Assembly: GCA_023362775.1 (NCBI GenBank)
Contig: JALMGJ010000002.1
Location: 54,406,914 to 54,470,913 of the forward strand
Source: Charina bottae
Lineage: Eukaryota > Chordata > Lepidosauria > Squamata > Charinaidae
Direction: 5' to 3'
DNA: 64,000 nucleotides
In this document: one piece after another, positions 11,868 to 22,910 of the stretch
How the letters are laid out: each line of letters starts with the position of its first letter
Numbering within the stretch: position 1 is the stretch's first letter
Position numbers and translations under genes: made by a program
Notes under the pieces: model-generated
Seen by the model: only the letters and a program-made list of their open reading frames with translations
Told to the model about the DNA's origin: nothing
Databases searched by the model: none

Positions 11868-12118
11868 ATCAATGAGGTGAAATGATTAAGGGGTTGGACT
11901 AGGACAGGAAAGACACAGATTGAAATCCACCATCCGCCACTTCACTACGTGACTAAGCCAGTCACCTTCACTTAGCACAAGTTACCACAGAGTTGTTGCT
12001 ATAGGGAAAACTTGGAATCAGGACTACTCTATATGCCACTTATATTCACTTCCTGCATATTCCTCTATATTCACTTCCTGCGGGAAAGGTGGGACATAAA
12101 TCTAACCAATAAATAAAT
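11868..12118 (+). mobile_element. Old tRNA-derived SINE
   Basis: The head GAAATGATTAAGGGGTTGGA followed by GAAAGACACAGATTGAAATCC resembles the A and B boxes of a tRNA-derived SINE promoter. The body keeps GTGACTAAGCCAGTCACCTT and CAGAGTTGTTGCTATAGGG, and the tail is GGGAAAGGTGGGACATAAAT ending in AATAAATAAATAAA. The copy is strongly diverged. A TATATTCACTTCCTGC segment is duplicated within it. Confidence 0.65.
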
Positions 12119-13232
12119 AAACCAGCTCATCTCTTAGACTGTACCTCTAAACACTACGGAATGAAATTGCACTTAAATCGAAAACTGAAGCATAAAAATG
12201 ACAGCTGCACTATTGCTTTTCTTGCTTCAGAATATCACCTAGCAGTATGCTAAACACTTTGCTCCTTAAATAGTATAAGGAGCCAAAGACTGCAAAAGTT
12301 CTCATAGATGCCTAAATGGCAGTGTTTTCTTTTGGCCTCCATTTTTATGGCAAGTAACATAAGTTTCACACTATTTTGATTTCCTAGATTCATATACATG
12401 TTTTGGTATCTACTACTAACATAGTAATGGTTTCCTCTCAATACATGAATACTTTCCAGTCCTTTTCTAACTTCTGTGGCATATTTAATACACTTCTGAT
12501 CTATTTGAACCTTAAAAGAGTTATAGTAAGAAATAACATTGCTAATACTAACAAGTTAATTACAAATTACTTTATTCATTTTGTTAATTTTAACATTTCT
12601 TCACTGCAACCAGCATACATCAAACAATCTATCATAAACTTAGTCTAATATTTGACTAATCCAGATAAATTAAAATAATGCCCAATTAAACAGAAGTTTA
12701 GGTTGGACAATGATGTGTAGATCTAGCATTATTCCAAGCTACTCAAGAGGAAATATAGATTTATCTGTAAACTGTGGAAGGATTTTACTGAAGTGGCATA
12801 TAATTCAATTAAGTTTAATTCGTGGAAAATATGATTAGACAGAAAGATTATGAACACAAACAAAAATCCTGCTTACCACCCACCTTCCCTATACTGTCAA
12901 CTTGAATTGCCAACTCTAGTGAAAGCTCTCCTACGAACTGTTTTCTCCAGAAATATGTGCAGAGGATCCACTAATATACGTGTATCAATACATGTATATG
13001 TGCATATACACAAGCCAGAAACGAACTGCCTGGAAAGTAAGCTAAAAGTAATCGTAAAATTAATTGTACCCCTTCTGCATATTCACACAAACTACTAACT
13101 CAAATACAAACTATTCTGTGCACACACACAGACACAAGTATATACACCCAATTTCATACAAAAAAGAGAGACTATAGGCTACTATAGTCTCAACAGCAGA
13201 AAACTAAGGAAAGCTTAAGGAAACATATATTT
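12119..13232. other. No recognised feature
   Basis: AT-rich DNA with short open frames of no recognisable content. Confidence 0.5.
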
Positions 13233-13290
13233 AGTAAATAAGTCCCATAGAGTTCAATGGATTTTATTCCCAAAAAAGTATATTTAGAAT
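13233..13290 (-). repeat. Possible old interspersed repeat, relative of 2506-2582
   Basis: The reverse complement contains GGGAATAAAATCCATTGAAC then CTATGGGACTTA, like the GGGAGTA...AATGGGACTT core of the copy near 2.5 kb. It is short and family unknown. Confidence 0.35.
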
Positions 13291-13737
13291 GACTAGTACT
13301 GTTTGATCAACGTGCCATAGGATTTTCCTTTCATTCTTCTCTATGTGTAGAGATAAATGCTACAATGGAGAGCTTCAATAATTATGGAGACATTCTACCA
13401 ACTGAAGATCCTGTTTTTCCAGTGTCTTCATTTGGATGTAGAGTTTCAATAGATAGAGGAAGATGCCCACTGCAGACCCACCCCCTCTACTTACTTATGG
13501 TGAGTACAGGAGGGCAAGATTAACATGCTCATCCCCATTCCCTGTGAATCAATTTGGCAGTGTATTCTCCCACCTCACCTGTATACATTTTAGCCACTTG
13601 CTTTCATTACTTGCAACCTGTGGCCCTTCATTCACTTTCAGTACTTTCTTCCTCTACTGCCATTTGTAAGATGACCTATTCTAATTCATATTTGACTTCT
13701 GCTCTGATAAATAATTATTTCCTCATAAAAACACATT

Positions 13738-13800
13738 ATATTATTATTATTATTATTATTAATTAAATTATTATTATCTTTCATTAAATGATAATGTATT
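13738..13800. repeat. (ATT)n-rich microsatellite
   Basis: Repeated TTA/ATT units with interruptions. It lies near the 3' tail of the minus-strand SINE that follows. Confidence 0.8.
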
Positions 13801-13844
13801 ATTATAGGGGAAACAATTACATAGACAATCATTACAATAAAATA

Positions 13845-14086
13845 TAATTTTTATTTATTTATTTTCTATCCCTTTACTATTTTTATAAATAAATCAAGGC
13901 GGCGAACATACCAAATACTCCTTCCTCCTCCTATTTTCCCCACAACAACCACCCTGTGAGGTGAGTTGGGCTGAGTGTGTGTGACTGGCCCAAGGTCACC
14001 CAGCCTAAGGCAGGACTAGAACTCTCAGTCTCCTGGTTTCTAGCCTGTTGCCTTAACCACTAGAACAAACTGGCTCTAGTGTACAG
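13845..14086 (-). mobile_element. tRNA-derived squamate SINE, near full length
   Basis: On the minus strand the order is an AGCCAGTTTG head, TAGTGGTTAAGGCAACAGGC (A-box region), GAGTTCTAGTCCTGCCTTAG (B-box region), GGTGACCTTGGGCCAGTC, CCAACTCACCTCACAGGGTG, GTGGGGAAAATAGGAGG, then GTTCGCCGCCTTGATTTATT and a T/A-rich tail. The short GCATGAAAGCCGGCTG segment present in the 57-kb copy is deleted. It ends 12 bases before the hAT MITE at 14099. The family name is left open. Confidence 0.85.
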
Positions 14087-14098
14087 TATAATGTATAC

Positions 14099-14388
14099 CA
14101 GAGCTTTCCAAACTGTGTGTTGGGACACATTAGTGTGTCGGCTGCAGTGTCTGGGTGTGTCGCGGCTGCTGCTGCCTCAGAGCCCTGCCAGGATTCCACG
14201 CAGGTCCTAGTGCCTGCCTTGTGCCTTGCTGCCTCCAAACCTGCTGTGATTCCGCGCAGGTCCTGGTGCCTGCTTTGTGCCCTGCTGTAAGAGAGTATCG
14301 CGAAATGATGCCCTACTGTAAGAGTGTGTCATGAAATGATGCATGTCTAAAAAGTGTGTCACCAACATAAAAAGTTTGGAAAGCTCTG
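14099..14388 (+). mobile_element. Complete hAT-type MITE with 8-bp target-site duplication
   Basis: A 290-bp non-autonomous DNA transposon. The left end CAGAGCTTTCCAAACTGTGT and right end AGTTTGGAAAGCTCTG are inverted repeats. It is flanked by perfect 8-bp duplications ATGTATAC at 14091-14098 and 14389-14396. The 8-bp duplication and CAG...CTG ends with TTCCAAACT are diagnostic of hAT (Charlie-like) elements. It has no transposase, so it would have depended on an autonomous relative. Internally GC-rich with repeated GCAGGTCCTRGTGCCTGC blocks. Confidence 0.93.
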
Positions 14389-14407
14389 ATGTATACTGTA
14401 TACAATA

Positions 14408-14816
14408 AAGGTAGTCCTCGCTTAATGACTGCCCTATTTAGCGACCATTTGAAGTTACAATGGCGCTGAAAAAGTAACTTTACGACTCGCACTTACAACC
14501 ATTGAAGTATCCCCACGGTCATGTGATTGAGATTCGGGCACTTTGCAACCGGTAGGTGTTTACGACCATCACAGCAACCTATGGTCATGTGATCAAGATT
14601 CAGGTGCTTCACACCCGGCTTCCAACAAGCAGAGTCAATGGAGAAGCCAGCAGGTTTAAAATCGCAAGTCTCAGTTACTGACTGCAGGTGATTTGCTTAA
14701 CGACCATGGTGGAAGTGAGGTTATAAGCCCATCGCGACGATGTCTCACCTAATGACTGTGTTGCTTAGCGACAGAATTGCCCGTCCCAATTGTGGTAATT
14801 AAGCGAGGACTATCTT
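14408..14816 (+). mobile_element. MITE with TA duplication (Tc1/mariner-like)
   Basis: A 409-bp element with ends AAGGTAGTCCTCGCTTAATG and, inverted, AAGATAGTCCTCGCTTAATT. TA dinucleotides at 14406-14407 and 14817-14818 could be the duplicated target, which would place it with Tc1/mariner-type elements. Internal blocks alternate GTTTACGACC-like and GGTCATGTGATC-like motifs, two of the latter in direct order. The ends resemble a widespread squamate repeat beginning GGTAGTCCTCGACTTACGAC. It has no coding capacity. Confidence 0.75.
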
Positions 14817-14818
14817 TA

Positions 14819-16190
14819 CTATTATATGATGGTATACTTGTTCTTTTTATTCTACACCTTATCTGCATTATCAACATAATAAAAGAGATTGACATGGTAT
14901 GATTGAGTGTAAAGTCTCCTGTGGAACCATTGTGGTTGATCAACAAATAATATACTTCTGCAGTTGTCTAACTACATATTTACACATGTCAGCATCCACA
15001 TATTTCAGCTATAGAACTGAAAAGAAATGTAGTAAAATTCTGTAAGAAGGAACAGATGCAAAACATTGCAAAGAAACAGGAAAAAAAAGTTCAGAATTGC
15101 TTAAAATTCAAAACTGGAAAGATTTATATTGAAGCCCAAATCTTTAAAGAAAAAAAAATCTCATTCTTTAAACAAGGCTGGGTGTCTGTAGAAACCTAAT
15201 AAACTGAGCAAATTAGTCTGAAATTTTTAAATACCATTACTTTGCTACCCAAATTATCACTATGCATAATTGCCATTTCAAACAAGTATATCGGTATAGC
15301 TGTGAATTTTATATAAATTTACTATATAAATCTGCTTAATAAATAAATAAATGTTCAGATATATTTACATACCTGAATTAATATATTTGTACCCCACTTT
15401 CTATTTTAAAAAAATAACCTCAGTGGTTTATAATTAAAATAGTTAAAACTGATTCTTAAGAAACGCTTGCCAAAATCCACAAGCAAATGCCAGAAGTCCT
15501 TCAATGGTTCTAAATCTTGGTAAGCCTTTGCAGCTGCACTCTACTGCTAGCATGTACAAATAATTTATATACTTTTTATAAAAAAAAGGTTGGTTTTGTG
15601 AATCCAAAGTGAGTATCAAATGGCTGGCTACACTATCACCTTTTAATTCAAAACATGTGCCCATATCCATAGCTTATGAAATGTCAGCACAAATTTGTAA
15701 ACAATCTGCCTTCAGATGCATGCATCAATGACGTATTTATATTTGAATGCTATATATGACCGTTTTAAAACCATCTGAACTATATGAAGACTATTTAATG
15801 TTCCTGCACAAAGTATATCACAGTGGAAATTTTGCTGGCAAACAATCTACAGCTACTAACTGTTTTTTTCATGAACTGAAATTATAAATAATTCTTAAGG
15901 CTCCACAGGGGGAAAAAGTATTAATGGAGAATAATAAGAGAGAGCAGTGCATTACCCAAAGGAATTCAATATTATTGTGATGATTTAATGAATATGACCT
16001 TATATGAATATTCTACACTCATGACAAATGCTTTCCTGATTATGAAGTTCTTCAGCAGCTCCTTCTGAAAGCAGATGACCATAAACTTCCAGTTCTGAGT
16101 AGTGGAAGTCAAAATTAACTTCCATGAATAAACAACGATAGGGATTGTCTGCATTACAGACTATAAAAAGTCTTTGCTTTTGTTTCATGT
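14819..16190. other. No recognised feature apart from a weak L2-like tail
   Basis: AT-rich. At 15388-15440 the sequence GTACCCCACTTTCTATTTTA followed by CCTCAGTGGTTTATAATTA may be an old minus-strand L2-like 3' end, too short to be sure. Confidence 0.4.
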
Positions 16191-16410
16191 GAGTCAGTTT
16201 GGTGTAGTGGTTAAGGTGCTGGGCTAGAAACCAGGAGATTGTGAGTTCTAGGCCTCCCTTAGGCATGAAAGCCAGCTGGGTGACTCTGTCACTCTCTCAC
16301 AGCCCAACCTACCTCACTGGGTTGTTGTTCTGGGGAAAATAGGAGGCAGGAGGTATGTTCACCACCTTGAGTTGATCAAATTAAAAAAAAGGCTGTATAA
16401 AAATCTAACA
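16191..16410 (+). mobile_element. tRNA-derived squamate SINE, near full length
   Basis: Same family as the copy at 13845-14086, here in plus orientation. Visible are AGTCAGTTTGGTGTAGTGGT, AAGGTGCTGGGCTAGAAACC, GTGAGTTCTAGGCCTCCCTT, AGGCATGAAAGCCAGCTGGG, GGGTTGTTGTTCTGGGGAAA and TTCACCACCTTGAGTT. The 3' end is diverged and runs into a trinucleotide array, as often happens at SINE tails. Confidence 0.85.
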
Positions 16411-16458
16411 ATGATGATGATGAGATGATGATGATGATGATGACGACGACGACAATGA
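16411..16458. repeat. (GAT)n/(GAC)n microsatellite at SINE tail
   Basis: GATGAT units with one break, changing to GACGAC at the end. Immediately follows the SINE 3' end and probably grew from its tail. Confidence 0.85.
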
Positions 16459-18324
16459 TAGGCATGGCCGTGCAAAAGAGGGAAAGAGAAATCTACTTGT
16501 TTCCACGATTTACAGCAAAAGTTGTAAGTGTGGGATTATCTGCTGTAAATTCTTTTAACTTTATCAGCTGTAAACCTTTCACTGATTCCTCTGAAAATAA
16601 TGTATGCATTTTTAATTTTGCACATTTTACTTTCATCCTATGGGGTTCAAAAACTTTAAATGACTATATCTAGCAGCATGCGGTGCTACACTAAAAGCAT
16701 TCAAGTTGCACTTCATGCAGCTAACAAATAATTATAATATAATTCTATTAAAGTAAAATTAAAAGAAGCACTATGCTGCATATAAATACAGGCTTATTCT
16801 TTAGTAACACACCAAGAATCCAAACTTAAAGAAAGATGATTTGGGACAGTGCCATATATGCACTGTTATATATGTGCAGATTCATGCCCTCAAAAAAATC
16901 ATTCATTCATAGCATTATTTATGGTGGAGTTTGATGTGTACCTAATAGCATAAGGATATTAAAGTTACTGAGACAACAAAGTTGGACCCATTCACCTGTC
17001 ATGTGACATTTTCAAAAGATTTTAACTCTCCCATTGCTAATTCAGCCCTTTATACAGAGACAGGTAACGTGGCTGGAATACAAGCAGGAGATGGTACATA
17101 GCACAATGCAAGATATACTTAGATAATAGTTTAACTATTTATTTCAATTCTTGCTATACAATACAAACAGGCAGCAATACAAGGCTTGTATACCATGAGG
17201 CCCATCATTTCTTTCCCTAGGAAATTAACAAAATGCAGATGAATCACCAATAAAAACAGTACGCTTAGGCTTTTCTATGTATAGAATCTGGATTTCAATT
17301 TTATGAGATATTTAAAGCAGAGCCGATTCTCAGTTTTACTCAATCTATTGTAGTTTATAGTTTTATTTTGTGATGTATAATGTGTTGACCACATTATATT
17401 ATAGATTATATATAACATTATAGATTTCGATATTTATCCTTGCTTAAAGCTTAATAGTGATTTTTAGTCATTTAAAGTGATATATTCAATCATTCACAAT
17501 TAACTAATGATACACTGAAAGTTATAACCTCTTTGACATTTTTAGATCCCTTGTTTATTCATTTGCACTTCACTCTTTTATTCTTTTTATCTGGTATCTG
17601 TTTATGCTTCTTTATGTATTTTCTCTAAAAGATTTAATAAAATTGTTTTTTTAAAAAAACAGTATGGGGCTACCCAGACAAGCAAAGTTCCCTATGGGCT
17701 GCTTGGGCTTGACTTGTAGTCCTTATTTTGCCTATGCAATTTTATAGCAGAATTCCATTAGGAGCATTACAGAACAAATGTGAAATAATTGGTTACTCTG
17801 GGAGATAAATGAGGTAGAGAGCATAATGGGTAAGGGGAAATAATTAAAGGGAACAGATTTCCCCCCATAATTTATGAAGTCAACTGTCCTTTGTATTTAA
17901 TACAAAAATATAAAAAACAGTTTTACCCATGCAACTGAAACCACAAAACTCTACATTTTTCAGGTGATAATATGTTTGATGCTCCTGAACCCTTAAGGAC
18001 ATCATTGTATTGGAAATGATGTTTATAACTAAGATATGTATGAAGTTACATAGTCAACACTGCCCAAAAATCCATCTAAAGTGTACAACCTTACCAAAGT
18101 TCAAAATACTTCATTTTGGTAATTAACCAGACTTATATTACGTAAGAGATGAAAATAAAAAAAAAGATAAAGTAAGATAAATAAAACAAAATGGAGTAAG
18201 AGATAAATTAAAAACATCCAGCACAGATGAGACTTTCTTCGTTCAGGTAAACTGCTTTAAACACTGAGATTAACACTAAGGCTTCAGTGGCAAGACCACT
18301 GTAAATATAGCTAGAAACAAATAA
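16459..18324. other. No recognised feature
   Basis: AT-rich unique DNA; an A-rich stretch lies near 18140-18195. No coding or repeat assignment can be supported. Confidence 0.5.
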
Positions 18325-18388
18325 AAAGCCACCCAGAGTCACTTGTTGAGATGGGCGGCTATAGAAATTAAATAAATAAACAAATAAG
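18325..18388 (+). mobile_element. L2 LINE 3'-terminal fragment
   Basis: AGCCACCCAGAGTCACTTGT followed by TGAGATGGGCGGCT forms the L2 terminal hairpin, then ATAGAAATTAAATAAATAAA. Only about 64 bases remain, as expected for a severely 5'-truncated insertion. Confidence 0.75.
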
Positions 18389-18651
18389 GAGAATTAACTA
18401 TTATTGGTATTACTAAACTTGGAGGAAGTTTCAAACTATTCCTAGTGAGCTCCTGTCAAATCTTGCTGGCTATTAAACAAAACTTGGTGACATTATAAGA
18501 AAGTGCATAGCTCCTGTCATTTAAAAGATAATTGAGATAAAAAGAATCAGAACAGACTGGATATTGAACTAATGAAGGTGTAATAAATTTGTGTCAGAGA
18601 TCTCAGTAGGATTAACAGTAAAGAAGGGCTGCTGTTTCAATGGCTCCCGAC

Positions 18652-18664
18652 TTATAGTGACATA
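18652..18664. repeat. Target-site duplication, left copy (Sauria SINE)
   Basis: TTATAGTGACATA here and at 19000-19012, identical, flanking the minus-strand Sauria SINE. The length of 13 bp fits LINE-driven insertion. Confidence 0.9.
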
Positions 18665-18999
18665 AAAGGTAAAGGTTCCCCCCGCACATCTGTGCAGTCC
18701 TGTCCGACTCTAAGGGCCGGTGCTCATCTCTGTTTGTTAGCCGAAGAGCCAGCATTGTCTGAAGATGCTTCCACGGTCATGTGGCCGGCATGACCTGCGG
18801 AATGCTGTTACCTATCCACCGAAGTAGTACCTATTCATCTACTTGCATTTGCATGCTTTCGAATTGCTAGGTTGGCAAGAGCTGGGGCTAGTGCGGGAGC
18901 TCACTCCATCACGTGGGGCTAGGGATTCAAACCTCTGAACTTGCGGTCTTCCGATCAACAAGCCTGACGTCTTACCCACTGAGCCACCACTCCCCTTTT
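18665..18999 (-). mobile_element. Sauria-type SINE, full length
   Basis: On the minus strand a tRNA-like head (GGGAGTGGTGGCTCAGTGGG, then GGTTTGAATCCCTA as B box) is followed by GAGCTCC, CCAACCTAGCAATTCGAAAG, GCAAATGCAAGTAGATGAAT, GGTAACAGCATTCC, CATGCCGGCCACATGACC and GAAGAGC. It ends GAGTCGGACAGGACTG...GGGGAACCTTTACCTTTTA. The GAGTCGGAC...ACCTTT end is the BovB-like tail by which Sauria SINEs are thought to recruit BovB reverse transcriptase. It is bounded by identical 13-bp duplications, so both ends are intact and the insertion is fairly recent. Confidence 0.92.
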
Positions 19000-19125
19000 T
19001 TATAGTGACATAGGCATTCATTATATGAGATATTCTAGAATGTCCCTTCCAGAACTGCAGTTTGTAAGGTATTATAACATTTTAGTGTCAGACATCTTTC
19101 GAATGTTGGTATGGTGATCCGGTTA

Positions 19126-19216
19126 AGATTTATTTACTTATTTATTTATTTATTGGATTTATCACCGCCCAACTCCCCCAAGGGGATATCTGGCCAATGA
19201 GATATCTGGCCAATGA
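19126..19216 (-). mobile_element. L2 LINE 3'-terminal fragment with 16-bp tandem duplication
   Basis: (TTTA)n tail in plus orientation, then TTTATCACCGCCCAACTCCC and CCAAGGGG, a minus-strand L2 terminal hairpin cut short. GATATCTGGCCAATGA is then present twice in tandem (19185-19200 and 19201-19216). Confidence 0.7.
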
Positions 19217-20444
19217 GGTTAATCCAAGACTCAATTATTGCTAATTGAAACCTTTTCCCAAGCTTATCAAAATAATCTTCCACCTTCAGCAGAATTTGTT
19301 AAAATAATGTTACATCCTCTTTATTAAGTATAATTTATTTTATTGCAATTTAATCATACTGTTTTATTGAGTAGGTTTTTAATTGACATTTGTGGGAATC
19401 AATTGGTAAGCATTACAGCTTTGTCTGAAGAATTTAAAACATAACTTGACATTGAGATTGGCTAGCCATTGCTGGGAACAGCCTGATGGGAACATTTCAC
19501 CATTTTTGCAGCCTATTCTGATGATCTCCGGTTGGAGGTAGGGAAGGATGAGCAGTTTTTTAGTCAAGAATTACATTATTAATATATTCCATTAACACCA
19601 TGCAAATGTCATGTTAATTTCTGATCATCATCAAATCCGACAATGGTTTCCATTCTGGCAACTAGCCAATTAGGTATATGGAAAAATATTCACCCAATTA
19701 TGTTACTTGAATTAGGTTAAGGACTCAAGAGGAAGCAAATAAATGCTTTGAAACTATTTCAGAGTTAAAATGTAAGCTGACATTGTCTTCGTGTGCTATA
19801 CAGGATGTTATACAATATGATAGGCAGCTGCCAACATTCATCACTGTTTATGAAATCTAGCTGTTCTTTATGATGGCAGCTAAGATCCATATTTTCCCCC
19901 CAATATTTTGTTCATTGTGTTAGGAGGAAAAGCAAAATAGCTGGGATCAAGAATACTGGGCTTATAAAACATAATACACAGTATATATCAAATTGTTAAA
20001 ATTGCATCCTCCTTCCTGAAAGAAAGTTTCATATAGAAGAAAAAGGAAATAACAAAGTTTACTCGGGTTGCTTATCAATGTACTACAGTAGTACCAGAAG
20101 ACTGTCTTTTCAGTATCTGCACAGAAGTGTTCAGACTTTACATTTGGAAGCCAGGTAAGGAGCGAAAATAATTACAGATGAAGTTGGTGAAACTTCTTTG
20201 CTTCCACATCAAAATAGATTACAAGTATTTTAAGACATATAAACAATTAATCAGAACAGAAATTCTATTCTGTACTTTTCAGACCTGACCTTGAGTACTA
20301 TGTCCAGTTATATGAGCACTGCATCTTAAGAAGAATTCAGACCAACTGGACCAGGTGTTACGAAGGGTAACAGGAATGATTGGAAGATAAAATTAAGTCA
20401 TTCAAACAGCATTTGAACGAAGTGCATATGTTTAACCTTTAGAA
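19217..20444. other. No recognised feature
   Basis: AT-rich unique DNA with no supported gene or repeat. Confidence 0.5.
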
Positions 20445-20594
20445 CAGAGCTTTCCAAACTGTGTGTCGTGACACAAAAGTGTGTCGCCACACAACCCGGA
20501 AGCGCTGATCATAATCAGCGCTTCCGGGTTTTCCCGCAGCGACACACCAACACCGGTTGGTGTGTCGCCGCGGGAAAAACTTTGGAAAGCCCTG
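20445..20594 (+). mobile_element. Compact fold-back hAT MITE with 8-bp target-site duplication
   Basis: A 150-bp element sharing its first 45 or so bases with the element at 14099 (CAGAGCTTTCCAAACTGTGT, GACACA, AGTGTGTCG). It ends CTTTGGAAAGCCCTG. The flanking 8-bp duplication CTTTAGAA at 20437-20444 and 20595-20602 is perfect. The core is a perfect 17-bp inverted repeat (20493-20509 and 20514-20530, AACCCGGAAGCGCTGAT with a 4-base loop), and flanking parts are also largely complementary, so the whole element can fold into one hairpin. Confidence 0.93.
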
Positions 20595-20663
20595 CTTTAG
20601 AAGAAAGGACTGGAAGGAGAGTAAGGATATGACATTTCTCCTCAAGTAACCAAAAAGAAGGTT

Positions 20664-20772
20664 GGTCATTCATTCATTCATTCATTCATTCATTCATTCA
20701 TTCATTCATTCATTCATTCATTCCATTCATTCATTCATTCATTCATTCATTCATTCATTCATTCATTCATTC
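20664..20772. repeat. (ATTC)n microsatellite
   Basis: About 27 tetranucleotide units with one extra C near 20722. It abuts the 3' end of a minus-strand SINE fragment, so it probably grew from that SINE's tail. Confidence 0.95.
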
Positions 20773-20830
20773 TCCTGCCTTTATTATTTTTATAAATAAC
20801 TCAAGGCGGCAAACATACAAGGCCACAAGT
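20773..20830 (-). mobile_element. SINE 3'-end fragment
   Basis: TCCTGCCTTTATTATTTTTA followed by TAAATAACTCAAGGCGGCAA is the 3' end of the tRNA-derived SINE family seen at 13.8 and 57.2 kb, minus orientation. The rest is absent. Confidence 0.8.
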
Positions 20831-21326
20831 TATTTTCTATCATCCTATGATGCACATGTAATAATGATTTTAAGTTACAGGAAAACAGTTCCTGGCTAAT
20901 GTTAGGAAAAAGCTAGATCTTGCAATGACAATTAATAAAAGACAAGGTCAGAGAATAAATAATGTTGGGTTTTATCTGTAAGAATCAGTAAACATATGGA
21001 TAGTATAGAAATGTCCAGATTCTCATCATTTGGAAACTTTAAACTACAACCTTACCAACAACTATACAAGGAAGGTTACAGGAGTAAAAAAAGCATGTGA
21101 CATTATTCTTAATAGATTCTATTCGTATATATTAAGTTTTCTCAAATGCCTCTTTTTATTATGCCATGTACAAGAAGGGGACCTCAGCAGGTTCAGAAAA
21201 AACCTTGAGACCTACAAACATTAAAAAACTTTTCAAAGTAAAAGCAAAAAGCAGTGCAGTGCACTATAGCTCAAGCACAACCATTGGGCAAAGAATTCTA
21301 TCAGAGTAGAGGGAATAGATCTAAAT
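20831..21326. other. No recognised feature
   Basis: AT-rich DNA between SINE fragment and hAT MITE. The last 8 bases (21319-21326) are the left duplication of the following element. Confidence 0.5.
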
Positions 21327-21525
21327 TAGGGTTTTTCAAACTGTGTTCTGCATGAAAAACGTGATGGGAGTTCCATGACAGACCTAAGGGCAAAAACAAA
21401 CAAAAAGAAAATGACTCAAGCACAGTCAATTTTCTATCACAACTAGGGCTTTGCCTCTTGGTCAGGGTTCCAGGATATTTTTTTAAACTAACAGGTTCCG
21501 CAGCTTGAAACAGTTTGAAAACCTG
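21327..21525 (+). mobile_element. hAT-type MITE with 8-bp target-site duplication (second family)
   Basis: A 199-bp element starting TAGGGTTTTTCAAACTGTGT and ending CAGTTTGAAAACCTG, imperfect inverted repeats. The first base is T where C is usual. ATCTAAAT is duplicated at 21319-21326 and 21526-21533. Inside, GGAGTTCCATGA and AGGGTTCCAGGA recall GTTCC-rich hAT MITEs. It has no coding capacity and is unrelated internally to the CAGAGCTTTCC family. Confidence 0.88.
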
Positions 21526-21533
21526 ATCTAAAT

Positions 21534-22612
21534 CCCATGGAGGAGGGTGTGGTGGACTTACCGAACAGTAATCAAAAGCATACCAAGATTTCACATGTTT
21601 TTGTACATTCTAGATATTTATCATACTTATAGCAGTCTTCTGTGTGCTTATAGTATTTCTTTTACTTATTCAACCTATAATACATTTTGTGACACAACTT
21701 CTTGCTCAGTATTCCTGTATTTAGACAGTCAAAGATAGACTTTGTACAAACCTATAAAGGAGCTGCACTGTACACTTTCGGCCTTCCCACAGTTACTTTT
21801 ATTATTAGCAACCCAGGATATCTTAGGTATGATGTGTGTGGCTGGAGGGAACTAATGCATATATACTTATATGTGTGTGAGTGCACACGTGTTCATGCGT
21901 TTGCAACATGGGGACTGTGGGGAAATCTGTGTGCTCATATGGGCTCACATATATGTATGTGGAAAGGTTGTCTATGTGTCTGTATGTATTGGTATCTCCA
22001 TTGTGCATTCCTCCTCTAACCACACTGGAGCAGCAATGCATTCTTTTGTTACTACCTCTTAGATCAATTTCAAAATTAATTGTAAATATGGGATATGACC
22101 AACAGAAGGAGAAGCAACTAACTGTAAATTGAACTGAATTTATTATAAATTAGATAAATCAATATTGCCATCAAGATTGAAAATAAATTTATTTTATAGG
22201 TGAAGGAAAACATTACTTCTGTTCTAAGAATTCAGATATTTATAATTATTTTGAACAGCTATTATTATTTTAAACAGAGATTTTTTGTATTGGAATTTTG
22301 TGAATGGCCACAATGTTTTGTCAACAGGTATGTCGCTGCTGCATCTATTCCAATGCAATACTTTGATATGTGCTCATTTTAAATGTACTCATGAGCCCTA
22401 AAAGGTTGCCTACTCCTTTGCTGATATTTTATTAGACTGATTTGCTAGGATTCTAAACTTCAGTGACAAGACAGTAAAAGTACTATATACTAGAGCAATC
22501 CTATGTATACATACACATGTATTATAATGCAGGCATATGGATTTAGCTAGCTGTTTATTACTTGGGTAGGTAAAATGTGAAATTAGAATAATCCATGCTT
22601 AATTGCATGGTG
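21534..22612. other. No recognised feature
   Basis: AT-rich, with a GT-rich patch around 21830-21990. A GGTTGCCTACTCCTTTG segment near 22402 might be a leftover hAT right end but has no partner. Confidence 0.45.
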
Positions 22613-22616
22613 AATT

Positions 22617-22667
<51 letters not shown>

Positions 22668-22735
22668 TTTTATTTTTCAAATTTTGCCACCGCCCATCTC
22701 CCCCCAAAAGAGGGACTCTGGGCGGTAAATATATT
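22613..22735 (-). mobile_element. L2 LINE 3'-terminal fragment with long (TTTA)n tail
   Basis: A (TTTA)n array of about 55 bases, then GCCACCGCCCATCTCCCCCC and AAAAGAGGGACTCTGGGCGG. On the minus strand this is an L2 end with its hairpin and an expanded (TAAA)n tail. Confidence 0.85.
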
Positions 22736-22873
22736 TTCTCTGGAAAATAAAAGCAGAGATCCTTTAAAAAAATCTATTATTTCAGTGGTTTAAACATTCT
22801 TTGAATCAAAGTAGGTTTCTCATAGGCAGAGACTTATTAACTGCATTGCAGTAGTGCAAGAATATTACATTTA

Positions 22874-22878
<5 letters not shown>

Positions 22879-22910
<32 letters not shown>

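Noticed and set aside
20664..20772. Regular array that could be mistaken for a CRISPR
   Set aside because: Uninterrupted tetranucleotide repeat without spacers, in a eukaryotic repeat context.
21830..22060. Several overlapping open frames in a GT-rich patch
   Set aside because: Cysteine-, tyrosine- and valine-rich products from alternating GT/AT sequence; no domain.
22381..22420. GGTTGCCTACTCCTTTG as a hAT right end
   Set aside because: No matching left end or 8-bp duplication nearby.
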